Source: Planctomycetaceae bacterium (GTDB lineage: Bacteria > Planctomycetota > MHYJ01 > SBBU01). Taken from it: a stretch of DNA of 7,911 nt. The notes under the pieces are model-generated. The model was not told where the DNA came from and did not search any database. It worked only from the letters and a program-made list of their open reading frames with translations. This document shows, one piece after another, positions 1 through 7,269 of this stretch. Within the stretch, counting starts at the first letter, position 1, and each line of letters starts with the position of its first letter. Where the stretch lies: the NCBI GenBank assembly GCA_005239585.1, contig SBBU01000085.1, positions 1-7,911 on the forward strand. Direction: 5' to 3'. The translations under genes were made by a program, and so were the position numbers.

Positions 1-1033
<1,033 letters not shown>

Positions 1034-1039
1034 AATTCA

Positions 1040-1096
1040 TCACTCAAAAAATGGGAAACTGGTTTCCCATTTTTGCCGCCGTAAAGTTCTCCACAT
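1040..1096 (-). CDS. possible 18-aa mini-ORF after atpG
   Basis: The minus strand reads ATG (1094-1096), 18 codons, then TGA (1040-1042), preceded by AAAGGATT, a reasonable ribosome binding site. The peptide is MWRTLRRQKWETSFPFFE. It lies in the atpG frame, seven bases past the atpG stop, and passes through the second hairpin, so KWETSFPF parallels KWDSAVPF in the next mini-ORF. It may be non-coding repeat DNA that happens to be open, and nothing identifies a function. It is recorded because both hairpins are read in the same translational phase. Confidence 0.12.
   Translation of the reverse strand: MWRTLRRQKWETSFPFFE
1047..1074. repeat. imperfectly palindromic hairpin repeat (13-bp stem) between atpG and atpD
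   Basis: AAAAATGGGAAAC at 1047-1059 pairs with GTTTCCCATTTTT at 1062-1074 around a two-base centre (in RNA the innermost pair would open). On the transcribed strand the GGGAAAC/GTTTCCC core is followed by a run of six T, so it also resembles an intrinsic terminator. Full termination here would remove atpD expression, so at most partial attenuation is plausible. The arms share AAATGGGA/TCCCATTT with the palindrome at 989-1012. Confidence 0.8.
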
Positions 1097-1102
1097 AATC
1101 CT

Positions 1103-1951
1103 TTACCTTGCTTTTAATGCTTCTGTTCCTGTTACAATGTCAAGCAATTCCTTTGTAATAGAGCTTTGCCTGACCTTATTGCGTAAAAGTGTGAGACTGT
1201 CTATCATCTCCTCCGCGTTATCGGTTGCATTACGCATTGCGTTCATACGGGCTGCATGCTCGCTTGAGAGCGACTCTAGGAGATATCTATAAAGAGCAGT
1301 TGAAAGATATCGTGGAATTAGTACGTCCAACATCTTTTGGGGTTCCGGCTCAAATATATAGTCTCCGCCTGAAGCAGTAGCTTTCTCTATAGGTATAAAT
1401 TTGACTGTTGTTGGTTTGAAATTGAGGGCATTAACAAACTTGGTGTATGATACAAACACCTCATCGACCTCCCCTGATGAAAAGAGCCGAGTAACTTCAG
1501 ACGAGATCTGCTGTATCTTACTGAACGGGACTTCGGTAGGCAATCCTATCAAACTCAATTTGATCTTCATGTTGCGCTTAGAAAAGAAATCAAGAGATTT
1601 TTTTCCTACGACAATCAGTTCGGCTCCTTTTCCTTCCACTTGTCTGCTAGTCTCTCTCAATATATTTGAGTTATAAGTACCGCACAAACCTTTATCTCCA
1701 GATATAACAACAAAAAGGATATTCCTTACATGTTCCCTGCTTTCAAACATTTCATGGCGTACATCTCTGGAGGCTACGTCCTCAAGGAGTGATTTTATCT
1801 TGTCAGCGTAAGGCCTTACCTGCATTAGCTTTGTCTGTGTCTTTCTAAGTTTGGCTGCCGAAACCATTTGCATTGCGCGGGTAATCTTTCTGAGATTCTC
1901 AACAGATTTTATCTTTCGGCGCAGTATCCTCAGGTTTGTAACAGCCGGCAT
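1103..1951 (-). CDS. atpG: F1 ATP synthase subunit gamma
   Basis: Central rotor shaft that turns inside the alpha3beta3 head and couples c-ring rotation to catalysis. The 282-residue product is close to the usual 285-295. The N-terminus (MPAVTNLRILRRKIKSVENL, then RKITRAMQMVSAAKLRK) is the classic first helix of the coiled coil. The C-terminal helix carries EHAARMNAMRNATDNAEEMI and the family signature region ITKELLDIVTGTEAL. The middle Rossmann-like domain includes SGDKGLCGTYNSNI near residues 84-97. The gene starts seven bases after the stop of the upstream zinc-ribbon gene with only a weak Shine-Dalgarno (GAG before CCTGAT), so translation probably depends partly on coupling. Normally atpG follows atpA directly; here two foreign genes intervene. 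Identity is certain. Confidence 0.98.
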   Translation of the reverse strand: MPAVTNLRILRRKIKSVENLRKITRAMQMVSAAKLRKTQTKLMQVRPYADKIKSLLEDVASRDVRHEMFESREHVRNILFVVISGDKGLCGTYNSNILRETSRQVEGKGAELIVVGKKSLDFFSKRNMKIKLSLIGLPTEVPFSKIQQISSEVTRLFSSGEVDEVFVSYTKFVNALNFKPTTVKFIPIEKATASGGDYIFEPEPQKMLDVLIPRYLSTALYRYLLESLSSEHAARMNAMRNATDNAEEMIDSLTLLRNKVRQSSITKELLDIVTGTEALKAR

Positions 1952-1958
1952 ATCAGGC

Positions 1959-2726
1959 TCAAAAAGTTATGACCTTAGTTCTGACTGTCATCAAGACAGT
2001 CATAAATGTTGAAAGCAGACCACAGCCTAGCGCCATAAATTGACCGACCCCAAGAGTGATGCCTTGAGTACTTCGGCCTACAAGACACATTATGCTGCAG
2101 AGTAAGATAACCAGTGATAGACCGATCATTAGCAATGCAAAAATTCCCTTTAAGTTAGAACCTGAACCCCACAGCAATAGGACTCCAACATCAAGCGCAA
2201 TTAAGAAAAATGCCATTGCGAAGACCGCATTTCCCTCAGGAAACTGAAAACCACTCACTGAAGTATTTGCTATGAATCGCCAAGGGAGTATTACTGTTGC
2301 TATCGAAGCTGCACTTGCAACAAACACAATTATAGTCTCAAATGGTATTCCTCCAGATGGTTTATCTAGAATAGGTTTTTTCATGGGTGGTTTCACAGGT
2401 GGTTCTGGCCGCGTGCCGCCCCCCCGCCCCCATTCATCTGCAACAGGTTTGGGTTTGACAGTCCTTAAAACCTTCAGTTCCTCGGGTTGTGATTTTCCAC
2501 CCACATCAAGCTCAGTTTCTTCAGTCGAAGATACACCTTTGAAACCCTCAATCTCCTCATCTTTGCGACCTAGAGGGGGTTCCTCTACGGTAAAAGTTTG
2601 CTCGCTGGCCTCTACAACAAATATTTCTTTACACTTGGCACATCTTACCTTTTTATATATATAACCCTGAGGTACTGCAAATTCTGCGCTGCAATATGTA
2701 CAGACTGTTTTGATCTTCTCTTCCAT
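1959..2726 (-). CDS. zinc-ribbon protein with four predicted membrane helices
   Basis: 255-residue protein of unknown function. Residues 1-40 form an MJ0042-type zinc ribbon with Cys9, Cys12, Cys29 and Cys32 (VCTYC ... VRCAKC). Residues 41-125 are a charged, Pro/Gly-rich, probably disordered linker including WGRGGGTRPEPPVKPP. Four hydrophobic segments follow at about 130-149, 167-187, 193-216 and 227-247; the loop after the first contains PWRFIANTSVSGF. It is probably an inner-membrane protein with a cytosolic zinc finger. The first 40 residues match those of the neighbour at 2876-3367 at 25 of 40 positions, with all Cys in register, so the ribbons are paralogous while the membrane parts differ. 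The ATG lies just downstream of a palindromic element and has only a weak AAGGCG upstream. No part resembles an ATP synthase subunit. Whether it acts in ATP synthase assembly or is a passenger cannot be told. Confidence 0.85.
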   Translation of the reverse strand: MEEKIKTVCTYCSAEFAVPQGYIYKKVRCAKCKEIFVVEASEQTFTVEEPPLGRKDEEIEGFKGVSSTEETELDVGGKSQPEELKVLRTVKPKPVADEWGRGGGTRPEPPVKPPMKKPILDKPSGGIPFETIIVFVASAASIATVILPWRFIANTSVSGFQFPEGNAVFAMAFFLIALDVGVLLLWGSGSNLKGIFALLMIGLSLVILLCSIMCLVGRSTQGITLGVGQFMALGCGLLSTFMTVLMTVRTKVITF

Positions 2727-2733
2727 AATTTAT

Positions 2734-2818
2734 TTCGCCTTCGCCACTTGCCTGCCGTAGCGGCAGCGCAGGCAGGAAATACTACCCAGATTTCCGGGTC
2801 TATGAATGGCGAGGCGAA
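2734..2818. repeat. MITE-like palindromic element between the two zinc-ribbon genes
   Basis: The 149-bp gap 2727-2875 is filled by nested inverted repeats. The outer arms TTCGCCTTCGCCA (2734-2746) and TGGCGAGGCGAA (2807-2818) are complementary except for one missing base. Inside, CTGCCG-TAG-CGGCAG (2752-2766) is a perfect hairpin, overlapped by TGCCTGC/GCAGGCA (2749-2755, 2768-2774); ACCC/GGGT (2784-2787, 2796-2799) forms another small stem. The element may extend to about 2875. It carries no gene I trust and resembles non-autonomous interspersed palindromes; no transposase is nearby. Confidence 0.7.
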
Positions 2819-2826
2819 CTTCGGCG

Positions 2827-2880
2827 AATGAAGCATCGTCGTGCCCAGATAACGCAAAGTTTGCTGTGCAGAGCTTCATT
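2827..2880. repeat. 8-bp inverted repeat at the end of the first zinc-ribbon gene
   Basis: AATGAAGC at 2827-2834 is complementary to GCTTCATT at 2873-2880, separated by 38 bases. The right arm overlaps the stop codon of the 2876-3367 gene. It could form a long-loop hairpin at that gene's 3' end, or mark the border of the adjacent palindromic element. The wide loop makes it a poor terminator and there is no following T run on the transcribed strand. Confidence 0.4.
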
Positions 2881-3367
2881 TTGTCTTCTGAACAATCATA
2901 ATGCCTGTAATCAGGGCCCAGATCCAATCCAAAGCCCAGATAACATAAGGCAACCATGTTAACAATCCCGCCAAAGAACCAACTATTGGGATCAACTTTA
3001 GTAAAGTAATTCCAAACGCTACAAACCAAGCCGCTAATAAAACAAAAAGTTGAATGATCCCTATCCCGACTTCACCGGCAATTATAGTTCCTAGTCCGGG
3101 GATGACAAGATTAACGATTACGCCTGTAACGGCATAAGGGCGTTCTGACCTTGATTTCTCCTGAACATCCATTGGTCTACGGCGTGCCGGAGGAGTAGGA
3201 AGCGACTCGGCCTCAACGACCTCATGCACCACTGGCTCTTCCTCCGCACTGTTGACCACAAAAGGCTCCTTGCACTTTGGACAGCGCACCCTCTTGTTTA
3301 CATACTGGTCAGAAACCATAAACCTAGCATTGCAGGAGGTGCATACTGTTTTTATCTTTTCTGGCAT
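2876..3367 (-). CDS. zinc-ribbon protein with C-terminal membrane domain
   Basis: 163-residue protein of unknown function. The N-terminal MJ0042-type zinc ribbon has Cys9, Cys12, Cys29 and Cys32 (VCTSC ... VRCPKC), then a Glu/Pro/Arg-rich linker (about 40-77). The membrane part covers about 78-158: YAVTGVIVNLVIPGLGTIIAG, then GIGIIQLFVLLAAWFVAFGI, then a final hydrophobic stretch rich in Trp. The NLVIPGLGT...G...GIIQL pattern resembles small TM2-like membrane domains, a tentative comparison. It starts 16 bases after the atpA stop with no good Shine-Dalgarno (TTTTTGAGTTTTAATT precedes the ATG). It is paralogous to the next gene through the ribbon and linker layout. Placement directly after atpA suggests co-transcription with the ATP synthase; a functional tie is inference only. 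Confidence 0.85.
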   Translation of the reverse strand: MPEKIKTVCTSCNARFMVSDQYVNKRVRCPKCKEPFVVNSAEEEPVVHEVVEAESLPTPPARRRPMDVQEKSRSERPYAVTGVIVNLVIPGLGTIIAGEVGIGIIQLFVLLAAWFVAFGITLLKLIPIVGSLAGLLTWLPYVIWALDWIWALITGIMIVQKTK

Positions 3368-3383
3368 AATTAAAACTCAAAAA

Positions 3384-4901
3384 TTAGGTCTTGGCCCCCT
3401 CGGCAGTCCTTTTATAATCTTCAATCGCAGATCGAAGCAGCTTTTCAGTCTCGGCATCCAAGTCCTTTGTTTGCTTTATTTTTTCACCTATCCCGGGATA
3501 TTTGTCATGCATAAATTTAAGAAATCCCACCTCAAAATCTCTGATTTTGTCTGGATGAACATCATCCAGAAAGCCCTGAGTTCCACAGTAAATGACCATC
3601 ACCTGCTGCTCAAAGCCCATTGTTTCCCTAATATCCTGCTTCAAGACCGACATTAGGCGTTCACCCCTGCGAAGCTGATCCTGTGTTGACTTGTCAAGAT
3701 CTGATGCAAACTGACTGAATGCAGCAAGTTCCCTAAACTGCGCGAGCTCTAGTCTTAGCTTTCCAGCCACTCTCTTTATTGCCTTTGTTTGTGCATTGCC
3801 TCCTACACGTGAAACCGATATGCCAACGTTAATAGCCGGTCGAAAGCCTGCGTTAAAAAGTTCAGACTCTAGATAAATCTGACCGTCTGTAATTGAAATC
3901 ACATTCGTTGGTATGTAAGCAGACACGTCCCCCAACTGGGTTTCGATAATCGGCAACGATGTCAATGATCCGGCCCCAAGCTTGTCGTTCAGCTTCGACG
4001 ACCTCTCTAGCAATCTGGAGTGAATGTTAAATATATCTCCCGGATAGGCTTCACGCCCGGGAGGTCTTCTTAAGACAAGTGAAAGCTGCCTGTAGGCCCA
4101 TGCATGTTTAGTAAGATCATCATAAATCACCAACGCATGCTTGCCATTGTCACGGAATTCCTCTCCCATAGCCGTGCCGGAGTACGGAGCTATATACTGA
4201 AGCGTTGCAGGCTCACTTGCTGAAGCAACCACAAGAGTTGTGTAACGCATTGCGCCATAACGCTCTAATGTCTCAATGATACTCGCTATGGTCGATTGTT
4301 TTTGCCCGATTGCAACATAAATGCAGTAAACATCCTGATCCTTCTGGTTTATAATGGTATCGATAACGAGGGCTGTCTTTCCAGTCTGCCTATCACCAAG
4401 TATCAATTCACGCTGGCCGCGTCCTATCGGGATCATAGAATCTATTGCTTTCCAACCAGTCTGAAGAGGTTCCTTCACAGGTTGACGCTCTACTACATTG
4501 TTTGCCCTGCTCTCTATTGGCCTGTATTTTTTGGACGGAACAGGACCTTTGCCATCTATAGGCCTTCCAAGCGGGTCAACTACCCTGCCCTGAAGTTCAG
4601 GGCCGACAGGGACTTGAACAATCCTGCCTGTTGACTTGGCCATATCGCCCTCTTTTATGGACTGATCATCACCAAGGATTATGCAACCTACAGAATCTTC
4701 TTCAAGATTAAGTGCCATTCCATAGATTTGGTGAGGGAATTCTATGAGTTCGTTAACCATTGCCTTGGCGAGGCCATAGACACGTGCAACGCCATCACCA
4801 ACTTGGATAACGTAGCCAACGTTGGCAAGCTGCAGCTCGCTCTCAAATGATTTTATCTGGTCCTTTATGACTGTAGAAATTTCTTCAGGTCTTACAAGCA
4901 T
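3384..4901 (-). CDS. atpA: F1 ATP synthase subunit alpha
   Basis: Non-catalytic nucleotide-binding subunit of the alpha3beta3 head. The 505 residues match the usual 500-515. Landmarks: N-terminal delta-binding helix ([17 protein letters not shown]), beta-barrel domain with [11 protein letters not shown] (34-44), Walker A GDRQTGKT at 169-176, Walker B region ALVIYDDL at 256-263, [24 protein letters not shown] at 277-300, and the alpha/beta signature [10 protein letters not shown] at 355-364. The next residue, Arg365, is the arginine finger that reaches the catalytic beta site. The start ATG overlaps the atpH stop as TAATG, and AGGAG at 4908-4912 lies within the atpH end, so the two are translationally coupled. 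It is followed unusually by two zinc-ribbon genes rather than atpG. Sequence is intact; identity is certain. Confidence 0.99.
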   Translation of the reverse strand: MLVRPEEISTVIKDQIKSFESELQLANVGYVIQVGDGVARVYGLAKAMVNELIEFPHQIYGMALNLEEDSVGCIILGDDQSIKEGDMAKSTGRIVQVPVGPELQGRVVDPLGRPIDGKGPVPSKKYRPIESRANNVVERQPVKEPLQTGWKAIDSMIPIGRGQRELILGDRQTGKTALVIDTIINQKDQDVYCIYVAIGQKQSTIASIIETLERYGAMRYTTLVVASASEPATLQYIAPYSGTAMGEEFRDNGKHALVIYDDLTKHAWAYRQLSLVLRRPPGREAYPGDIFNIHSRLLERSSKLNDKLGAGSLTSLPIIETQLGDVSAYIPTNVISITDGQIYLESELFNAGFRPAINVGISVSRVGGNAQTKAIKRVAGKLRLELAQFRELAAFSQFASDLDKSTQDQLRRGERLMSVLKQDIRETMGFEQQVMVIYCGTQGFLDDVHPDKIRDFEVGFLKFMHDKYPGIGEKIKQTKDLDAETEKLLRSAIEDYKRTAEGAKT

Positions 4902-5437
4902 TACTTTCTCCTATACAATGATTCCCTTAATGAATTGTATTTCGTGAGAACAGAACCATCTATCAGGGTATCTCCAATCTTTACCCATAATCCGCCAAGG
5001 ATTCTGTGATCAACCTCTTCATTCAACTCTACTTTCTTACCACCTACCAATGCGCTGATTTTATCCGTAAGCTCTTTTTTAACCGAGTCACTCAAAGCCA
5101 TATATGATTTAACCTTGACTCTGACAATGCCTTTAAAGCTATCAGCCTGCTCGTCAAAGGAATCAGCAATATCAGGGATTAACTGTGCACGTCCCTTGTC
5201 AATTACAAGCCCCAAAAATTGAAGCAGCAATCCTGCCTCTAACAACTTGCTTATCATACTCTTTTTATCAGCCTTTGGTATTCGAGGGTGGGTAAGAAAA
5301 GTTCGGAAATCGGCATCGCTTTTAAATGCCCGCTTCAACAATACAAGCGAAGTCTCTACCTGCTCAACTTTTTCTTCTTTTTCAGCAAGAACAAGCAGAG
5401 CTGAAGCCCATCTTTTTGCTACTGTTTTTTCCAGCAT
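4901..5437 (-). CDS. atpH: F1 ATP synthase subunit delta (OSCP)
   Basis: Connects the top of the alpha3beta3 head to the peripheral b-subunit stalk. The 178 residues match the family length. The N-terminal helical domain starts [20 protein letters not shown]. The C-terminal part holds the signature region [22 protein letters not shown] followed by [18 protein letters not shown]. The ATG lies one base after the stop of the upstream beta-protein gene, with AGGTGG (5442-5447) inside that gene's last codons as ribosome binding site, so its translation is probably coupled to the inserted gene. It overlaps atpA by one base. In most operons atpF precedes it directly; here a 915-bp gene separates them. 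Confidence 0.97.
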   Translation of the reverse strand: MLEKTVAKRWASALLVLAEKEEKVEQVETSLVLLKRAFKSDADFRTFLTHPRIPKADKKSMISKLLEAGLLLQFLGLVIDKGRAQLIPDIADSFDEQADSFKGIVRVKVKSYMALSDSVKKELTDKISALVGGKKVELNEEVDHRILGGLWVKIGDTLIDGSVLTKYNSLRESLYRRK

Positions 5438-5438
5438 T

Positions 5439-6353
5439 TCACCACCTGAATCCTACATAAGCGCCCAATGTAAAGATTGATCTTAGCTCGCGTGGACCCA
5501 GCTTCAACTCTTGAAACGGTCTCTTTAGCCCGCTTTCAAGACCCATATTCGTTGTACCAACCTTAAATTCCATAAAAGTTGTCATCCCCCCACCAAGTCT
5601 AAGATGACCACTTGATATCTCATCACCCTCCAATACATCTATTCCGATCTTGCTTCCTGCAGAAAGATGTTCGGCAAACTTGTATCTATAGCCTGTATAG
5701 AGAAACACCTCCACGAGTTCAGCTTTTTTCGTGTGACGAATTTCGATCACCCTAGGCTCAGTAGATTTCTCAAAGAGTGTACGTGATGCATTAACTGGCT
5801 GAATTTCACATAAAGAAGGTTCAGATATATAGGAGGTTGGGTCCAGACTTAAAAGGGTTGCATCTTTAACAGGAAGGTAAAATGCCTCTGGAGGTAGACT
5901 GGCATAGTTAGGTATGTAGTAATTAAATGTATTTATGGGGCTCTCTGCAATGTACCAAGGTAATCCTGAAAGATCGCCATATATTGACACGTTGGGATTC
6001 TGAGTGAAATAGTCACAGATATTTGCCGTCTCTGTTTTAGTGGTGATCTTCTCTACATTTACTGTCCTGCGTTCTGTCCAGCTTGTCTGTGTTTCAATCC
6101 TGTGAACCTCAATGCCCGCAAAGAAACCATCCTCACCGAATTCAATTCCTATACCCGGTGAGCTGGTGTTTCTAAAAGAATCACCGTTTGGAACTATGTA
6201 GGTATGACCTGTTTTGATCTTAAAAGGCAAACTAGGCAGATCCTTCCTGGGTGTTCTAGTGTACTCGCGGCGCCAATTAAATTCATCTTGGCTCGATAGG
6301 GAGAGTCTATCGACAGGATGATCCTGAACGAAAACCAGAAGGAATACTATCAA
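5439..6353 (-). CDS. unrecognised secreted/outer-membrane-like beta protein inserted between atpF and atpH
   Basis: 304-residue protein I cannot assign to a family. It starts at TTG (6351-6353), overlapping the atpF stop as TTGA; the next in-frame ATG codes residue 257, so TTG is the only sensible start. AGGAGG at 6361-6366, seven bases upstream, strongly supports it. The N-terminus MIVFLLVFVQDHPVDRL resembles a short, atypical signal peptide without a basic n-region or clear cleavage motif. Alternating, Gly-rich beta-like stretches occur at about 66-108 and 212-304, and the protein ends LGAYVGFRW, an aromatic-terminal strand typical of outer-membrane barrels. Two cysteines (Cys113, Cys182) lie in the middle region. 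Codon use looks like its neighbours and the frame is intact. Tight coupling on both sides means it is made with the ATP synthase; its role is unknown. Confidence 0.8.
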   Translation of the reverse strand: MIVFLLVFVQDHPVDRLSLSSQDEFNWRREYTRTPRKDLPSLPFKIKTGHTYIVPNGDSFRNTSSPGIGIEFGEDGFFAGIEVHRIETQTSWTERRTVNVEKITTKTETANICDYFTQNPNVSIYGDLSGLPWYIAESPINTFNYYIPNYASLPPEAFYLPVKDATLLSLDPTSYISEPSLCEIQPVNASRTLFEKSTEPRVIEIRHTKKAELVEVFLYTGYRYKFAEHLSAGSKIGIDVLEGDEISSGHLRLGGGMTTFMEFKVGTTNMGLESGLKRPFQELKLGPRELRSIFTLGAYVGFRW

Positions 6354-6865
6354 TGTTTTACCTCCTCTATCTCATCGAGGTACTTGCGGACCAGCGCCCC
6401 ATGAGTTGGCTCATCCATGGTCTTCATAACAAGTTTTTGCGTAGCCTGAAGCGTTAGATCCACAACTTTTTCTCTGATCTCTATGATGGCTTTTTCTTTT
6501 TCCACATGGATCTCTTCCCTAGCCCTCTCTATCTCTTTCTGCGCCTGCGACTGTGCCTGAGCTACAATATCGTTCTTGAGTTTGATCCCCTCTTTGACGG
6601 CCTCCTGCACCTTTGCTTGCACCTCTCTTTCTATCTGACTTTGCCTGTTGTTATACTCTTCTTTCAACCGGTCAAAATCTTTTTTCGATTGCTCCATCTC
6701 GTCAAATTTCTTCTTAATTTCGTCCGAGCGTGTCTGGAGGTAATTTCCTATCCTGCTGAAGAGGAACTTGTTAAGCACCCAGAACAGGACAAGAAATGCA
6801 ATGACTTGAACAAGCAGAACCTTGGGATTAATACCAAGGTCTGTGAGTATATCCTGTGCCAACAT
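6350..6865 (-). CDS. atpF: F0 ATP synthase subunit b
   Basis: Peripheral stalk subunit, two copies, anchoring delta and alpha to subunit a. The 171 residues fit the 155-175 family range. One membrane helix near residues 15-37 (VLLVQVIAFLVLFWVLNKFLF) is followed by a long, charged, Lys/Glu/Gln-rich helix (about 40-150) that would dimerise as a coiled coil, and a short C-terminal delta-binding tail (LVRKYLDEIEEVKH). AAGGAG at 6872-6877, six bases before ATG, sets the start. The region lies in the loop of an inverted repeat shared with the atpE end. The gene's end contains the ribosome binding site of the inserted downstream gene. Confidence 0.97.
   Translation of the reverse strand: MLAQDILTDLGINPKVLLVQVIAFLVLFWVLNKFLFSRIGNYLQTRSDEIKKKFDEMEQSKKDFDRLKEEYNNRQSQIEREVQAKVQEAVKEGIKLKNDIVAQAQSQAQKEIERAREEIHVEKEKAIIEIREKVVDLTLQATQKLVMKTMDEPTHGALVRKYLDEIEEVKH
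6361..6366 (-). promoter_or_regulatory. strong ribosome binding site for the TTG-start gene, inside atpF
   Basis: AGGAGG on the minus strand lies seven bases before the TTG at 6351-6353, within the codons for the last residues of AtpF. It decides the start of the inserted gene, which otherwise has no nearby ATG, and supports that gene being genuinely translated. Confidence 0.8.
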
Positions 6866-6898
6866 AAGCCGCTCCTTTAAAATCCCAAGTGCGGCTTA
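6865..6898 (-). promoter_or_regulatory. inverted repeat framing the atpF ribosome binding site
   Basis: On the transcribed strand TAAGCCGC (6898-6891, beginning at the atpE stop TAA) is complementary to GCGGCTTA (6872-6865, ending on the A of the atpF ATG). The 18-base loop contains most of the AAGGAG Shine-Dalgarno. The hairpin would cover the start codon edge and could lower atpF translation or protect the 3' end of atpE mRNA. Both fit the need for many more c than b subunits. Function is inferred. Confidence 0.55.
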
Positions 6899-7246
6899 AC
6901 CTAGCTTACCGACTAGGAGAAGCGAAATCAGGAGGCTATAGATCACCAAGCTTTCAATCAATGCCAGACCTATGATCATTGATGTAAAGATCCTACCAGC
7001 AGCCTCAGGCTGTCTTGCCATAGCTTCGACTGAAGCTGCAATTGCCCTGCCCTGGCCTAATGCACCAAAAGCAGCTGCAAAGGCAAGTCCAAATCCTGTT
7101 GCTATTGCTATAAACGGGAGAGCCTGATCTATCGGCTTGTGTTGAGCGGTTTTCTCTTTATCTTTATCAGGCTGCGACCCATCTGAAGCAAGCAAAGGAC
7201 TTGCTAAGACCAGTATGGTCACAATTAGTAATATCCTCTTAAACAT
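6896..7246 (-). CDS. atpE: F0 ATP synthase subunit c with signal-peptide-like N-terminus
   Basis: Forms the rotating membrane ring that carries the coupling ion. At 116 residues it is longer than the usual 70-90. The extra N-terminus is a signal-peptide-like stretch (MFKRILLIVTILVLASPLLA) followed by a polar linker (about 21-40, DGSQPDKDKEKTAQHK). The two-helix hairpin covers about 43-72 and 86-113, with the polar loop ARQPEAAG between them (RQP at 78-80). The ion carboxylate is Glu98. Gln65 (in GALGQG), Ser99 and Tyr103 occupy the positions of Na+-site residues Gln32, Ser66 and Tyr70 of Ilyobacter-type c subunits, but the position of Thr67 is Leu100. The start is supported by AGGAGG at 7251-7256. 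Its stop lies in a hairpin that includes the atpF start. Such extended c subunits occur in several bacterial groups; processing is inferred. Confidence 0.97.
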   Translation of the reverse strand: MFKRILLIVTILVLASPLLASDGSQPDKDKEKTAQHKPIDQALPFIAIATGFGLAFAAAFGALGQGRAIAASVEAMARQPEAAGRIFTSMIIGLALIESLVIYSLLISLLLVGKLG

Positions 7247-7255
7247 GTTCCCTCC

Positions 7256-7269
7256 TAAAAAATTTTTTA
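7256..7269. repeat. AT-only palindrome between atpB and atpE
   Basis: TAAAAAATTTTTTA is a perfect 14-bp palindrome overlapping the atpB stop codon and lying just before the atpE ribosome binding site. It is a low-complexity A/T tract, likely to keep the atpE start region unstructured or intrinsically bent, rather than a terminator, since it has no GC stem. Confidence 0.4.

Noticed and set aside
1046..1075. Intrinsic terminator before atpD
   Set aside because: Stem plus T run fits the shape, but atpD must be transcribed through it for a working enzyme and the T run is part of the stem; kept as a repeat with possible partial attenuation.
2645..3029. Two minus-strand frames (2645-2857 and 2730-3029) crossing the palindromic gap
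   Set aside because: They overlap the zinc-ribbon genes in other frames and exist mainly because the palindromic element lacks stops; the residues inside have no protein-like pattern I trust.
5439..6353. Pseudogene or antisense artefact between atpF and atpH
   Set aside because: The frame is long and intact, has a strong ribosome binding site, and is tightly packed with both neighbours; no open alternative frame explains the region.
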